Source of the DNA: Diphasiastrum complanatum
Lineage: Eukaryota > Streptophyta > Lycopodiopsida > Lycopodiales > Lycopodiaceae
Assembly: GCA_029204225.1 (NCBI GenBank)
Contig: CM055102.1
Span: forward strand, 42,061,229-42,125,228
Direction of reading: 5' to 3'
DNA length: 64,000 nt
Shown here: piece after piece, positions 14,350 through 25,059 of the stretch
Numbering within the stretch: position 1 is the stretch's first letter
Layout of the letters: each line of letters starts with the position of its first letter
The notes under the pieces: model-generated
Databases searched by the model: none
Seen by the model: only the letters and a program-made list of their open reading frames with translations
Told to the model about the DNA's origin: nothing
Made by a program: the position numbers and the translations under genes

Positions 14350-15660
14350 GAGACTAATAGATCCCATCTGCCGACAAATGGGGTCTACAAGGCAGGGTGC
14401 AAGCAAAGGCTTTTGTAGTGCACATTAAAGTTATTGTGTCTTACATTCAAAAACCATTGTGGTTGGCATTTGAAAGCGTAGAATTCAAATGTGGTTAAGC
14501 ACACATTTGTGGTCACTAAAACAATGGAAGAGTTGCTCGCAACTTCTTTTAGCATGAACAACCATAGCCCTTGTGATTTGAAGAGATTAATAGACGCCAT
14601 CTGTCAGCAGGTGAGGCAGAGCACATGCAAAGCTTGGGTTTGTCACTCCAGAGATGCACCTTCAAAGTCCTTTAGTCCAAAAGGCTATTGTGGCTCACAT
14701 TCCTGGCAAGCTCACATTGGAAAGCTTAGAATTGAAAGGTGGATAAGTGCACATTCATGGGCACTTCCACAATCGAAGGCCTGCTTGTAATGTGCTTTAG
14801 CATGAACTGATATGTTGCAACAACGATTTGAAGAGACCCCAACTGTCGGCAGATGGGGTTTACAAGGTGCACATTTGGAAGGCACGTGTTCGAAAGCTGC
14901 ACATTCATAAGATGGGGTCTACAAGGTAGAGTGTAGGGAAATCTTGCGATGATTCAGGTATGAACAAATCATTTAAGAATCTAAACTGAACTTGAACCAA
15001 ATCTTGATTTGCAATAATTCAAGCATGACCTAAACTTTTTTGAAGAGATTAATAGACCCCATCTGCCGACATATGGGGGTCTACGAGGTGCACATTTGAA
15101 AGGTGCACATTCGAAAGATGCACATTTGATAGGCTATGGTTGTGAACATTTTGCAATGGCTAGTGTGTTACACATTTTGTATAGGTGATTAAGCGCTCAT
15201 TTGAAATGATATTGAGCCATACATCTGCAAAGGTGCACATCCAAAAGGCTATTGTGTTGCACCTCATAGACCCCATCTGCCGGTAGATGGGGTCTCTTAA
15301 GTAGAGCGCAAGGAAATCTTACAATGGTTCAGATACGAACTTGAACTCCGCTTGTAGTCATTCAATCACTCAACCACAGGTTCGTGTTGCACATTTGAAA
15401 GGCTATTGTGGTGCACATTCAGCTAAGGTGATAAGCCCTCATTCGAAAGGCTATTGTGGCACATCCGATAGACCCCATCTACCAACAAATGGGGTCTACA
15501 AGGTAGAGCATAGGGAAAGCTTGCAATGGTTTAGGTATGAACAAATCATTTAAGAATGTGAACTGAACTTGAAGCAAATTTGGATCTGCAATCATTCAAG
15601 CATGACCTAAAATTGTTTTGAGACCCCACCCCATCTGCCGACAGATGGGGTCTACGAGGT
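14350..15660. repeat. Repeat array with GACCCCATCTG/CAGATGGGGTC hairpins
   Basis: Seven copies of an imperfect palindrome (arms GACCCCATCTG and CAGATGGGGTC, 4-nt centre CCGA) lie at 14360-14385, 14593-14617, 14835-14860, 15055-15081, 15269-15294, 15471-15496 and 15622-15652, with a half copy at 14911. Spacing is 150-240 bp. Between them the word GTGCACATT(C/T)GAAAGG and AAGGCTATTGTGG recur many times. A larger unit is duplicated: about 14911-15080 resembles 15491-15650. There is no coding motif. Confidence 0.85.
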
Positions 15661-16630
15661 GCACATTCGATAAGCGCAGATTCAAAAGGTGCAGATTTGA
15701 AACACTCTTGAGGTGCACATTCTGCAAAGTATATTGAGGTGCACATTTTGTAATGGTAGGTAAGCGCACATTCTGCAAATGAGCACATTTGAAAGGCCAT
15801 TCATTGACAAAGAAGAAATAAAGTGAGATTGAATAATAGAAATCTGTATTGATTAAAGAATAGCCCGTGCATAGCATTCAATACAAATTTGCAATGCAGA
15901 AATGGATTTCCAGGGAAGTACAACACCTGCACTGCCATTCCAATTTACAAAGAAACAAGAGAAGCCATAATGCTCTCTAAAGACATCACAACTCAGAATG
16001 CTATTGTCTGAATGAATGCTAATGGCAAAGCCTGGCATAATATAACCAAAAGGAACTTGTGCAAGAGGGAAGAGGCTTCTGCAACTTCTGCAAAGTAGAA
16101 AGCAAATGAGATCTTGCGATGTGGAACAGGGCACCCAGAGCCCAATAGAAGGCTATGCAGAGTAGTTGTATCTTCCTAAGAATAGTTTGTAGAAGCAATA
16201 TTGTAGCCCTAGACTCTGTCACTATAATCATTTGAAAACAATCACAAATCTACCTATTGCAACTACCATTTGGCAATAGGAAATGCACTGAAGGTGCGTT
16301 GCTAGATATCCACCTTGTTGCCTTGGAAGAATGCACGGTGACTAGTTGGAGATCACATTGTGGATTGTAGAAGAATGTTGACTGATGTTTACATCCTGCA
16401 TGGAGATCCTACAAGAAATATAGCCACATGAAAGTGAAGAATGACTGTGAATTGCTTGAGGGTGTTGAAGAGAGTTGGAAATGCTTGAAGTGTGCCTCAT
16501 AACCGCTTGTAGGAGATGTGCTTGGCTGATCTACCAAAACTGAGCGATCAATCTTCATCTTGTCTTCTCAGAGGCCTCCTCAGTTTAAGGTGAGAGGTGC
16601 TTGTGGGTAGCTCTGGCCAAGTATCTTGGG
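15661..16630. other. Unassigned; LTR-like or old gene tail
   Basis: The minus strand has a hydrophobic 93-codon frame at 15853-16134 and an overlapping 70-codon frame, neither recognised. The minus-strand sequence near 15860 resembles the end of a transcript or LTR. No protein family assigned. Confidence 0.3.
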
Positions 16631-16639
16631 GATTTGTCA

Positions 16640-17240
16640 GAATCAGCCAACAGCCAATTCAACATTAACTTAGGACCCACACACTGGAAGATTATAAAAA
16701 GGATTTTGCAATATCTAAAACAAACAAAGAACTATGGTCTTTGTTTCTTTTTCAAGATGCAGGATTTCAGATGAAATATTACAGCGATGCAAGTTGGGTA
16801 TCCATAAAGGACGACTCCAAGAGCGTCTCAGGAGGATGCACCATAGCATCAAATGCCGCTATTCTCTGGATCATTAGGAAACGGACAATAGTTGCACAGT
16901 CATCTTGCAAAGTGGAATATATTGCGGCAACCAAGATGGCCATTGAGCTTACATGGCTCAAACAGTTTCTCGACAGACTAGGAGAGAAATGTGACGAACC
17001 GCTGACTCTGCATATATAAAACACATCCGCCATATATCTAACAAGGGATCCTGTTTTTAGTCCAGAACAAAACACATTGCTATCAAGTATCATCTGATAA
17101 GGAATCTAGTTGAGAAAGGAAGGCTAAAAACCAACTTTGTTCAATCAAACAGATGGTGGCTGATATTCTTACAAAACCTCTTGACAAGGCAATGTTTGAA
17201 AAACAGTGTACAAGTCTAGGAAATATAAAGCTACCATGCT
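16640..17240 (+). pseudogene. pol: Ty1/copia RNase H remnant
   Basis: Contains in order MKYYSDASW (first catalytic Asp), SVSGGCTIASNAAILW, VAQSSCKVEYIAAT (with K for the usual T or S before the catalytic Glu) and LTWLKQFLDRL. The end in other frames reads PVF...QNT and ADIL-TKPL-like words. It stops at a purine-rich tract (TTTTAGAGGGAG, about 17238-17249). Upstream RT is missing; 16270-16640 shows only weak traces. Confidence 0.88.
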
Positions 17241-17249
17241 TTTAGAGGG

Positions 17250-17710
17250 AGCTTACGGACCACAAACCGCAATCGACCACTACCGCAACCACATCGTGAC
17301 ATATACGATCGACGACGACGTAGTCTCGAAGACCACAGATCACAATAAACCGCAAACCACAACTTCAAACAAACAAACAAAGATGTTCGTAGGGAACCGC
17401 AAGTCAAATCCTGCGGTCCATGAATGATGACCAAAGGCCAACTACAATGGCCTTGACTATGGTTGCAAAAGCACGGCTCTGGAGTCGGCACACTTTACGA
17501 CCCATGATCAACCAAGTACTAGGTTAATGAATTGACATTACGAACAAAGCTGACAACAAAACTAAATGCCGCGACATGGTAGGTTTAGCAGTTCTTGTAA
17601 TCATTCACTTACATTAAAGGCCATCTCCTTCCTATGATCATATACATATAGAGGATGGATGGGAGAATGAACAAAGATAGAGACTGGTCATAGACAGACA
17701 AGTTAGAGTG
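17250..17710 (+). repeat. 3' LTR fragment following the RNase H relic
   Basis: Lies directly after the polypurine tract and begins near TTACGGACCACAAACCGC. It carries repeated ACCGC/CCACA words and a TATA-like CATATACATATAGAGG near 17640. It is cut at 17710 by the end of element A. No partner LTR is in the window, so its boundary is inferred. Confidence 0.55.
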
Positions 17711-17799
17711 TGTAGGGTGTAGATTTAGTCGGTGGGCAACCCTTCCGCTTGTCAAAGAGGGTTAGAACACTTGTTGGGCATATTGGGCATACCCCAACA
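17711..17799 (-). repeat. Element A 3' LTR, reduced to 89 bp
   Basis: The start TGTTGGGGTATGCCCAAT (at 17799) and the end, from GTGTTCTAACCC to CCCTACA (at 17711), both match the family LTR. The about 740 bp between them are missing. The upstream flank (TTAGGTCGTGGGTCC) is the same as in element B. Confidence 0.8.
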
Positions 17800-18605
17800 G
17801 GACCCACGACCTAAATTAGTGTCGGTCCCTTGGCACTCTGCCAGTTTAGTACAAGGTTCACTTGGTGCACCTCTGGTGGATGAGATATCCAGTGATGTCT
17901 TCCATGAATTTCAATCGTGCTAGATTTTTCTTGTTTTTCTGAATAAGGAATGACTTATTTGGTTAGCCAAGCTTGGTCGATCCACTGTTGGAATCTGCTT
18001 GTCGAGTAAGCTCGCTCTATAGTATACTCATGCCATTGGTAGTTGGTCTTCAACTTTTTCTGAGACCAGAGTGGTATTGGGATCAAAACAAACAGCTAGC
18101 AAAAAGTGGGATTCCCATCAAAAATTCTAAGTCCCGAGTGTATGTTTCGGCCACGCGGACTATTGGATCTGGACAAGTGAGAAATTGTTGTGAAAACTGA
18201 ATGAGAGCCCTCCTGGCAGCTACGTTTGTTTACCACCCGTACTGTGATTCTATCTTTGGCCAATTTCTTCTGTTGATCATGATTTTGTCTAGGGGGCTGC
18301 CACACTCCGCCCATTTAGATCTTCGAGAGTAGGGGAGGTAGTGGGCGTTGACTTGTAACTGCCTGGGACTGGTAAAGTATGCCCTGATGGCTACAGGGTC
18401 TTGTTTAAACAATCTTTTGTGCCATTCTGGCTGAGCACCTAAGGTTGGAATATAGGCCAACTCATTGCCCTGGATCTCTTTGATTGTTACTGAAAGCTGC
18501 CAGTTGCCGCGAGAACTTTCATGTGGGAACTTCGCCAGATAGGAGTTGATTTTGTCCTCTATTGAGGATGGCTTTTTGAATGTGTGGCTGACGGAGATCA
18601 ATCTC
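17800..18605 (-). pseudogene. ORFx of element A, unknown protein
   Basis: The clearest open part is 18230-18601, starting MISVSHTFKKPSS, with KINSYLAKFPHESSRG, RAYFTSPRQLQVNAH and SKWAECGSPLDKI. Downstream, in broken frames, are VEDQLPM and VYYRA. The same words occur in the same order in elements B and C, and the last in G, each time just before the LTR. No known enzyme motif is visible. The position after gag-pol (or instead of it) suggests an accessory or env-position gene; the function is unknown. Confidence 0.75.
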
Positions 18606-20499
18606 GAGCCCTGTGAGGATGAGTCTTGTGCCTGGGTCGTATCTAAGCCTGTATCTTGCCCCTAGGTGTCATCTCCTGTGGTGTCCTGGGGCCCCTGATT
18701 ATGTGCACCCGAGCCATGATCTGGACTGCTTGCCCCCTCTCTGATGTTCTTCACTGTGGCTTGGGGGTGGATTGGTTAGGGTATTGACTAGCCTCTCCAT
18801 ATTGGTTGGGTGGTTCATGCTCCACATGTGTCCTTTTGGTTTGCATGTGACAGGATTGTGGAAGATCTTCACTTGGTGATTCTAACATTGGTATTAGAGC
18901 TTGGTTCACATCTACCAGGAGGTGGAGCTTGGAGATCTTGGATTTTGTAGTTCTATTGGTGCATCTCTTTGCTTATTCTTCCAGGTGTTGGAACTCAATT
19001 CAAGTATGTGGCTTTTTATATCCTTGGTGTCTTTCCGCCTAATGATCATAATTGTGGATTTGCTCCATGAATTTTGATGGGAATCATAGGTTTTTTTGAT
19101 GGATTTAGTGAAATTTTCACCTAGAATTCATGGTTTTTTCAAGAAATTGGTCATAGGATCTGGTGTAGTACGTTTTCCAGATTGTACTTACTATTTTATA
19201 GTCATTAATTATAGAATCTAATGATTGCATGAAGGTTGAATAGTCAAGAGGTTGAATAGATAGTGATTTTGGGCCAAAAATTGTGGCTTTTGGACCATAA
19301 ATGGGCTATAGAAACCACGTTTGACTAGAATCAAAACTTTTAGTGCTTGCATGCAATGGATTTACAGGGATTTGAACTTTATTGCACTTATTTGTGGATT
19401 TTCCCTACAAATTTTGGTCAAAATTGGTCAAGAAATGAGGTTTTTTTTTATGTTTTTTGGACTAAATTTGGGGTAGATCTCAAAATTCTCAGCCAAGACT
19501 TGGTATGAACGTTTTCAGAGATGTAATGAAGCTGTTCCGGAGCTATCATGAAGCTCAAAACACCAAAAATTAGTGTATTTTTGATGATATTTGAGCATGC
19601 ATACCTCTCAATTGGGGTCTGAACCTGTTGTCTCTTGTTACAAGCTTAAAAATATGTTGGATTGCCTTTGATTTGAGCCATCATGCATCCAATTTGGATA
19701 GATGTGCATTAGACATCAACATATTGAAGTTTTGCTTGTTGAAGGAGGCCAAAAATGCATTTTTTGCTTGATCTAAGCTTATGATTGTTTGCTGGACCTG
19801 TTAGAAGCTTCTATGCCTTTGTAATGAACCTTAGTAGAGTGCTTGTAGCTCTGATTCAAGGCTTATTGGGCTGGGATACAAATTTTGATGATTGCTCCTT
19901 CCAAAAGTGCATCTCCCTACTTGTTTTTTGTGCATTTACTGCTCGCACGTGTGAGGCCTAGGTGGCAGGGTGACATGGCAAGTGCCTTGTAGACCCATTC
20001 TCCCTTCATATGGTGCTTTAGAACGACCAATTTGGTGTCCTTTAGAGAAATTTATGACCGTCTGAAGTTTGGCAATTTTTGAACTAAAATTTGCAAAATT
20101 TTGGAATTGTTCTGATGCATGCATGTTTGTAATACAGTCTAGTGCATGTTTGTTGATGGGAATGTATGGATAGACCTGTATGCATGCTTGGTTGCATGTG
20201 TAATCAGTGATTTGATCAATAGAATTCTTGCATGTAGCTATTTTTGACAATTCTAGATCAAAAAGCAGATTTTCTAGTAACTAGGCTATTTACGAAATTT
20301 TTTTGTTTTTTCGAAAAAGTCAGTGCATGTTAAGTTAGATGCATGCAGGATGTTTTGAGATGATTTCGATTTGTGAGAGGGCCTGTGATTATGCAAAATC
20401 GATCTTCTTAATCGATTTTCATAGTTGGTCCATTTCGAACAGATTTTGAAAATCCCAGTTTTTTGTAAAATTTAGGGTTTGGTCATGAAAGTTGTTGTT
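18606..20499. other. Non-coding interior of element A
   Basis: No gag, pol or host protein motif found on either strand. The plus strand is T- and G-rich with long-range weak repetition (TTTTGG, TTTGCTTG). A PBS-like site at 18889 suggests that at least part is an insertion from another retroelement in plus orientation. Confidence 0.4.
18889..18900 (+). promoter_or_regulatory. Possible decayed initiator-Met PBS
   Basis: TGGTATTAGAGC differs from the canonical TGGTATCAGAGC by one C-to-T change and follows a TTCTAACA end, as an LTR-PBS junction would. No LTR partner was found. Confidence 0.4.
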
Positions 20500-21033
20500 G
20501 TTTAATTTGATCTGATTCTTGGGCAATCTATCGTGTGATCTGTCATGGATGATCCGTCATCAGCCTTGGGTGCAATAGGTTTCACCGCCCATGTGGTTGG
20601 ATATACCTTTACAACTTGCTCTCTATTTTCAAAGGTGAGTTTCCCCGTTCTCCTGCTGCGCAGTCCTCAACCATGGTCTTCCCAGTAAAACATGGTATGT
20701 AGTTGGAGATTCAGGTATATCCATTACTACAAAGGTTATCACAAATTGTATGTCTACTATTTTTACAGGGATATCGACAACTACACCCTTTGGTTTCTCA
20801 CATGATTGATCCGCTAGCTTGATGGCGAATCTTGTTGGCTTCAACCCTTGTAAATCCCACTTTTCATATAAAGTAGTGGAGATCAAATTGACACTTGATC
20901 CTCCATCTACTATTGCTACCTCATCCTCGAATTTCTTGTGTTTGATTGGCCAAATGATGTTGTGTTCCTTGCTTTCCCACGCTACCCCGATGTGGAGGAC
21001 GTTACTAGTCTCTTCGTAGCCCCCCCCGTACAA
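20500..21033 (-). pseudogene. pol: Element A aspartic protease (gypsy type)
   Basis: The open part 20629-21033 carries the active-site word VDGGSSVNLIS (residues about 42-52), and the flap-distal word LLGRPWLRTA near the end, both characteristic of plant Ty3/gypsy proteases. After a frame change, about 20510-20640 continues with a basic strand typical of the region after the protease. Homologous enzymes cleave the gag-pol polyprotein. It is not followed by visible reverse transcriptase. Confidence 0.88.
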
Positions 21034-21559
21034 TATATGGGCTTAGCTTGTGGTGCAATCCACAGTAATTCTCCAAGGGGTAACTAACACGACTCACCAG
21101 TAAGCTTGTGAGCCTTTCAGTGCGTGGTTCCTTGGGCTCCACCATATGAAAAGGTGGTTCATGATGATGCAACCGATCATTCTGATCGGTGCGCAGAGCC
21201 CGTTTGTGGTTCTCGTTCGCCATCAGCAGGAGGTTCCATAGAGTTGCCCCTTTTTTGTTCTTTTTTCTCCGCTTGTGCTCTCTATACCCAGTGCCTTATC
21301 TTCTGGTACCGTCTTCTTTCTTTCCTCACATTCGGATATGGCTCTGAAGTTGAGGGTTGGTCATCAGTGATCGATGGTGGGGGTGAGGGAGCCACTTCCT
21401 TCCTCTTCTATGCTCGCATAACAACTAACACAGGGGCATGAATTGTTGCCTTTCTGGTGGCATCCCCTCCATGACTTCTGTCTGTTGTATTGCAATGAAG
21501 TTTAATGGTGCGTTGGTCCTAGGTCTCAATGGACAATTCTTGTAGCAGTGTCCATAACT

Positions 21560-22186
21560 GCATTCTCAACAGAAGGATGTATATTGTCCCTTGTAAGGAC
21601 ATTCCGCACTTCTGTGTCCTTCGCCACATCCGTAGCAGCCGTAATTTCTTCCTCCTTGATGCTGAGTTTGAGCTGCATAGGCCGCAATATATTCATTTAT
21701 GGCAGGATCCATAAATGGTTCATCCGGTCCATACCATTGTTGCTACTTAGGTTGAGGTGGTACTGGCAATTCTGATTCCATTGCTATCAAGTTTATGTGG
21801 GCCACTTGTTGATTGGTTGGCCCCAGTGGTGTAGGTAAGGCCATATGCTATTAATAATTCGGTGCACCATACCTCGGTGCCGCATTTGGTGCCCTTTAAT
21901 AATATGGATAAGAAGTCTGATAAGGACTCCTCTTCTGTTGAACAATCCGGGGGTTAAATGGGCAAAATGTCGTATCGTGCGATGTTGCATTGCACAAATG
22001 ACAAAATCTATGTGTTAGTCTCAGATTTTGCTTTAGGATTGGACACTCATTTGTTGTATGGTTTTGTGTGCACACTGAACACCATACACTTTCTCGTCGG
22101 GGATACTGTAGCCAATTTTGTTTCGGTTGATTTAGCATTGCTGCTACGACTCCTTGTAAGGCTTTCAGTTTTTGATCAAACTGCAC
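21560..22186 (-). pseudogene. gag: Element A gag C-terminus with CCHC zinc knuckles
   Basis: The frame 21896-22186 has one imperfect knuckle (CSVCTQNHTTNEC, one residue short) and one canonical CHLCNATSHDTTFC. A third canonical knuckle, CYGCGEGHRSAEC, is encoded at about 21595-21650. Three knuckles in series are unusual but known in plant gypsy gags. They bind element RNA. Confidence 0.85.
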
Positions 22187-22381
22187 CTAAGCTGTTCCAT
22201 CTGCTGTTTATGTAATTTCGTCATCTGATCCAACAACAATTCCGTGGATAGAGTGAAAGCATTTGATGATGATGATGCTATCGAGGGAGCATGAGTATGG
22301 GTGGATGGATATTTGTCGTTTGATCCCTCATCCTCTTCCCTGATGACATCCTCCATAGCTTAGCGTATTGCTCCCGTCGTT

Positions 22382-23011
22382 TCAGTTCTCTTCTGATACC
22401 CATGGTAGCCCCGCTAGGCACCACATGATTACCGCATGATCAGGAGTTAGGGCTGCACTACACTCGGATCGTAGATGTTTGACCCGTTCAATATAGTCCC
22501 TGACCCTCTCTCTTTTTCCCATCTTAATCTTGTTGAGCAGGAGAAATGGGTCTTCTAGGAACTTCCTTGGTTTAAAGTGTGTGATGAGAGCCACTTTAAC
22601 CGCTTCCTAGGTGGACTTCTCTTCCTCTAACAGGTTGAAAAACCAATCTTGAGTCACCGCCAATAGGGACATGGGAAACAACATCAACTGTTCTGTAGGT
22701 GTCCGTTCGTCGTAGATTTCACAAGCTTGCTCGTAGATCTGGAGGAAGCAGATGGGATCTGGTGATTTGTCGTATTTTGGTATCTCCATCCGAGGTGCCC
22801 TCCGGAATGCTTGCAAGGGAGCGACAGGTACTAGGTGGCCCATTGGATCCATTGGCACTGGTTCTAGTTTTGTCTCTTGTTGCGTAGCTGCTAATCTAGG
22901 AAGGTGTGGTGCTTGATTCACTGTCCTTCTTGCTATTGATCGTCCAGATCTCAAATTCATCCAATGGTGGGGTCCAAGATAGTTGGATCTTGCTTGCACA
23001 ATGGGATGCAC
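22382..23011 (-). pseudogene. gag: Element A gag (retrotransposon gag domain)
   Basis: Two in-frame segments (23011-22607 and 22594-22382) are separated by one TAG where Trp is expected. N-terminal basic part (MHPIVQARSNYLGPHHW), then a P-x-Y-D-x-x-x-D-P motif, FLQIYEQACEI, and the hallmark W-F-x-x-L near residue 125. After the stop come KFLEDPFLLLNKIKMG and RVRDYIERVKHL, the conserved helix of the gag family. The next helix is lost by frameshift. Confidence 0.88.
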
Positions 23012-24199
23012 TCTGGATCTTAAGACTCTGATAAATCTAATTGGTCAGAAGTGAGATTTAGGCCTTGTACATTGGTTTTTCCTTGATATCTTCTTACTCC
23101 TTGCACTGATTGACCTGGGATTTTGACAGTAGCTAGATTTGGTGCAGATCTTTCCACTGATCTAGTCTGCGAGGGTTCTCTTGTGTGAGGGGTCTTTAGT
23201 TATTTTTCAGAAAAAAAACTTTGATATCGCTCAGAGTACCGGGAAGTAGTCTCGCAAGGATCACAGGAGCTGAATCTGGCTCATATCTGACTCTAAAATT
23301 TTCCGCGAGAGTTAATTCTTACAAGAAGTGAAAATTTCACTATATGCAAGGGTTAAAAACCACTATTTTGGCTCCATCTTCACCAATTCTCAGTACAAAC
23401 TCTCGCAGGCTTCATCACCAATGAATATTGACATTCTAGATCGATTGGAATGGTCTGCAAGAGTTCTCTCTAGAAAAATTTGCTGGATCTTTACTTTTTA
23501 GTGATTTTTTAGCACTTAAACCCAATTTTCTGTTCACTGGAGTCAAACTAACTCTCGCAGGCTCTTTTGTGTCCTGGTCTCACTGAGATGGAACTTCAGA
23601 ATTCTCTGCGAGAGTACTTACCCACTAGAACTGAAAATTTTAGTGTCTACGAGGGTCCTTTGGTATTTTTCCGTCTTTTTTCTTCTGGAAACTCTCGCAC
23701 AAGAACTTAGACAGTGAAGTAACTCTTGCAAGGTTCTCTGTGTACTGGTCTCACTGAGATGGAACTTCAAAGGGCTTTGCGAGAGTTCTGGTGAAGGTTT
23801 GTACTTTTTTGGATTTTTCAAGGGTTTTTTGAAATTTTTATGATTTTTCTATGATTTTTTGCAATCTGTTTGGAATTAACTCTTGCATGCTTCTGTGTAG
23901 GTCTAGGACAGTACCTTGGAGCTGTTGCTAGTCGTGCAAGGGTTAACTCTCATTGGTTTTGGAGATATTAAAATCTGATGAGATTTTAGGTTCTTTTTCC
24001 CTCCAAAATGCAGATTGGTGTGTTTTTTGTAGCGGCTGTTCAGGGCCTCCTCTATCCTCTCACACCTCCTCCGCTAGCTGTGAACAGTCCAAACATAGAA
24101 AAATACAAAAAACTAACTCTAAACACCCAAAAATATACCTAAAATTACTCCAAAAAACAAGAAATAGCTAAAATACAGCTATACTAGTTAGCGAAAATC
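23012..24199 (-). other. Element A leader with repeated TGCGAGAGTT motif
   Basis: Between PBS and gag there is no ORF. A 10-bp motif in both orientations, TGCGAGAGTT or AACTCTCGCA and close variants, occurs about 14 times between 23168 and 23955, for example at 23168, 23398, 23550, 23607, 23690, 23721, 23778 and 23935. A larger unit is also duplicated at about 23568-23616 and 23743-23787 (both contain CTGGTCTCACTGAGATGG). The same motif recurs in element B at 28890-29130. Confidence 0.75.
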
Positions 24200-24219
24200 T
24201 ATCCCCAACAACGGCACCA
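24200..24219 (-). promoter_or_regulatory. Element A primer binding site
   Basis: The minus strand reads TGGTGCCGTTGTTGGGGATA one base after the LTR end. It closely resembles the TGGCGCCGTTGCCGGGG type found in Athila/Tat gypsy elements (often assigned to Asp tRNA), with a C-to-T at position 4. I infer the tRNA from family knowledge. Confidence 0.75.
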
Positions 24220-24220
24220 T

Positions 24221-24467
24221 TGTAGGGTCAAAGATCTTGCATAGTATAGCCCTCCCGCCTGTCAACAAGGGTTAGAACATTGGATAGGTGCCTAACTATG
24301 AATAGATGCTACTTTTAGTTAGTTCTCTACTTTTTCTCTAACTCTACCACCACTAACACTACACACCTCTAACTCTACTCCACTAAACTAACCTTCATCT
24401 TGATTTTTGGTGAAAGAGAAGAGAAGAATAGGAGAGATTGAGAGGAGAAGAGAGAAAGAGAGAGATA

Positions 24468-24498
<31 letters not shown>

Positions 24499-25046
24499 GA
24501 GGTTAGCTCAAATGCTCATTTTACTTGCTAAAGGAGAAACATTCTCAATGGAAACCAAGAAAGCATGAACTTGAAAGCAAAGAGAAAACAACAATAGCAA
24601 AAGCAAACATTGAATAGCAAATGAGGATGCTTCTCTCCCAAAAATGGTAGAGTTTCCTCCTTCTCATTAAGCATGCAAAATAGAGTACATGAGGTGCCTT
24701 TTTATAAATGGGGAAGGCCCTTGCCCCCAAAATACTATTGACTAATATGTACATTGATCTTATCCATTCATCTTGGACCCAACTCAAAAAGTACAATAGA
24801 ATTCACAAGATTCATGTCAGTCCAAAATTGGACCCAACTGTAAAAAAATAAACTCTAAGTTTAAAATTGACTGTGGGCCTCAAGTTTTAGTTTAATTACA
24901 AAGGGGCCGAAGTCTATTATTCTATTTACAACTCAACTTGCGTGCTCATTGGGCCATGGGCTTATACGTGCAAGATGCCATGCCCTCGCAACACATTTTA
25001 TTGGCCAACATTATTTATTTACAATATGTCGGGAATACTCCCAACG
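24221..25046 (-). repeat. Element A 5' LTR (826 bp)
   Basis: On the minus strand it starts CGTTGGGAGTATTCCCGACA (TG decayed to CG, an internal TTGGGxxTATTCCCxA palindrome) and ends TTTGACCCTACA. A TATA-like CATTTATAAAAAGGCACC lies near 24705. The 3' half has CTCTCTCT and TCTCTC tracts. It is very similar to 33566-34201 (plus) and more distantly to 61478-62242 (minus). Confidence 0.88.
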
Positions 25047-25059
25047 CCAAGATTAGATC

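Larger units (their letters stand above)
17711..25046 (-). mobile_element. LTR retrotransposon A: gag-protease, ORFx, no RT seen
   Basis: Minus strand, in order: 826-bp 5' LTR, Asp-tRNA-like PBS, a 1.2-kb leader with a repeated motif, gyp-type gag, zinc knuckles, protease, a long region without recognisable enzymes, ORFx, and an 89-bp remnant 3' LTR. Gag and protease are of Ty3/gypsy type. RT, RNase H and integrase motifs are not visible, so A is either deleted or a non-autonomous gag-carrying element. The flanking 5-mers (GAGTG and CCAAG) do not match, so the ends have been rearranged. Confidence 0.75.

Noticed and set aside
20819-21019. Plus-strand frames over the gag-protease region of A
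   Set aside because: They are shadows of the minus-strand protease, which has clear motifs.
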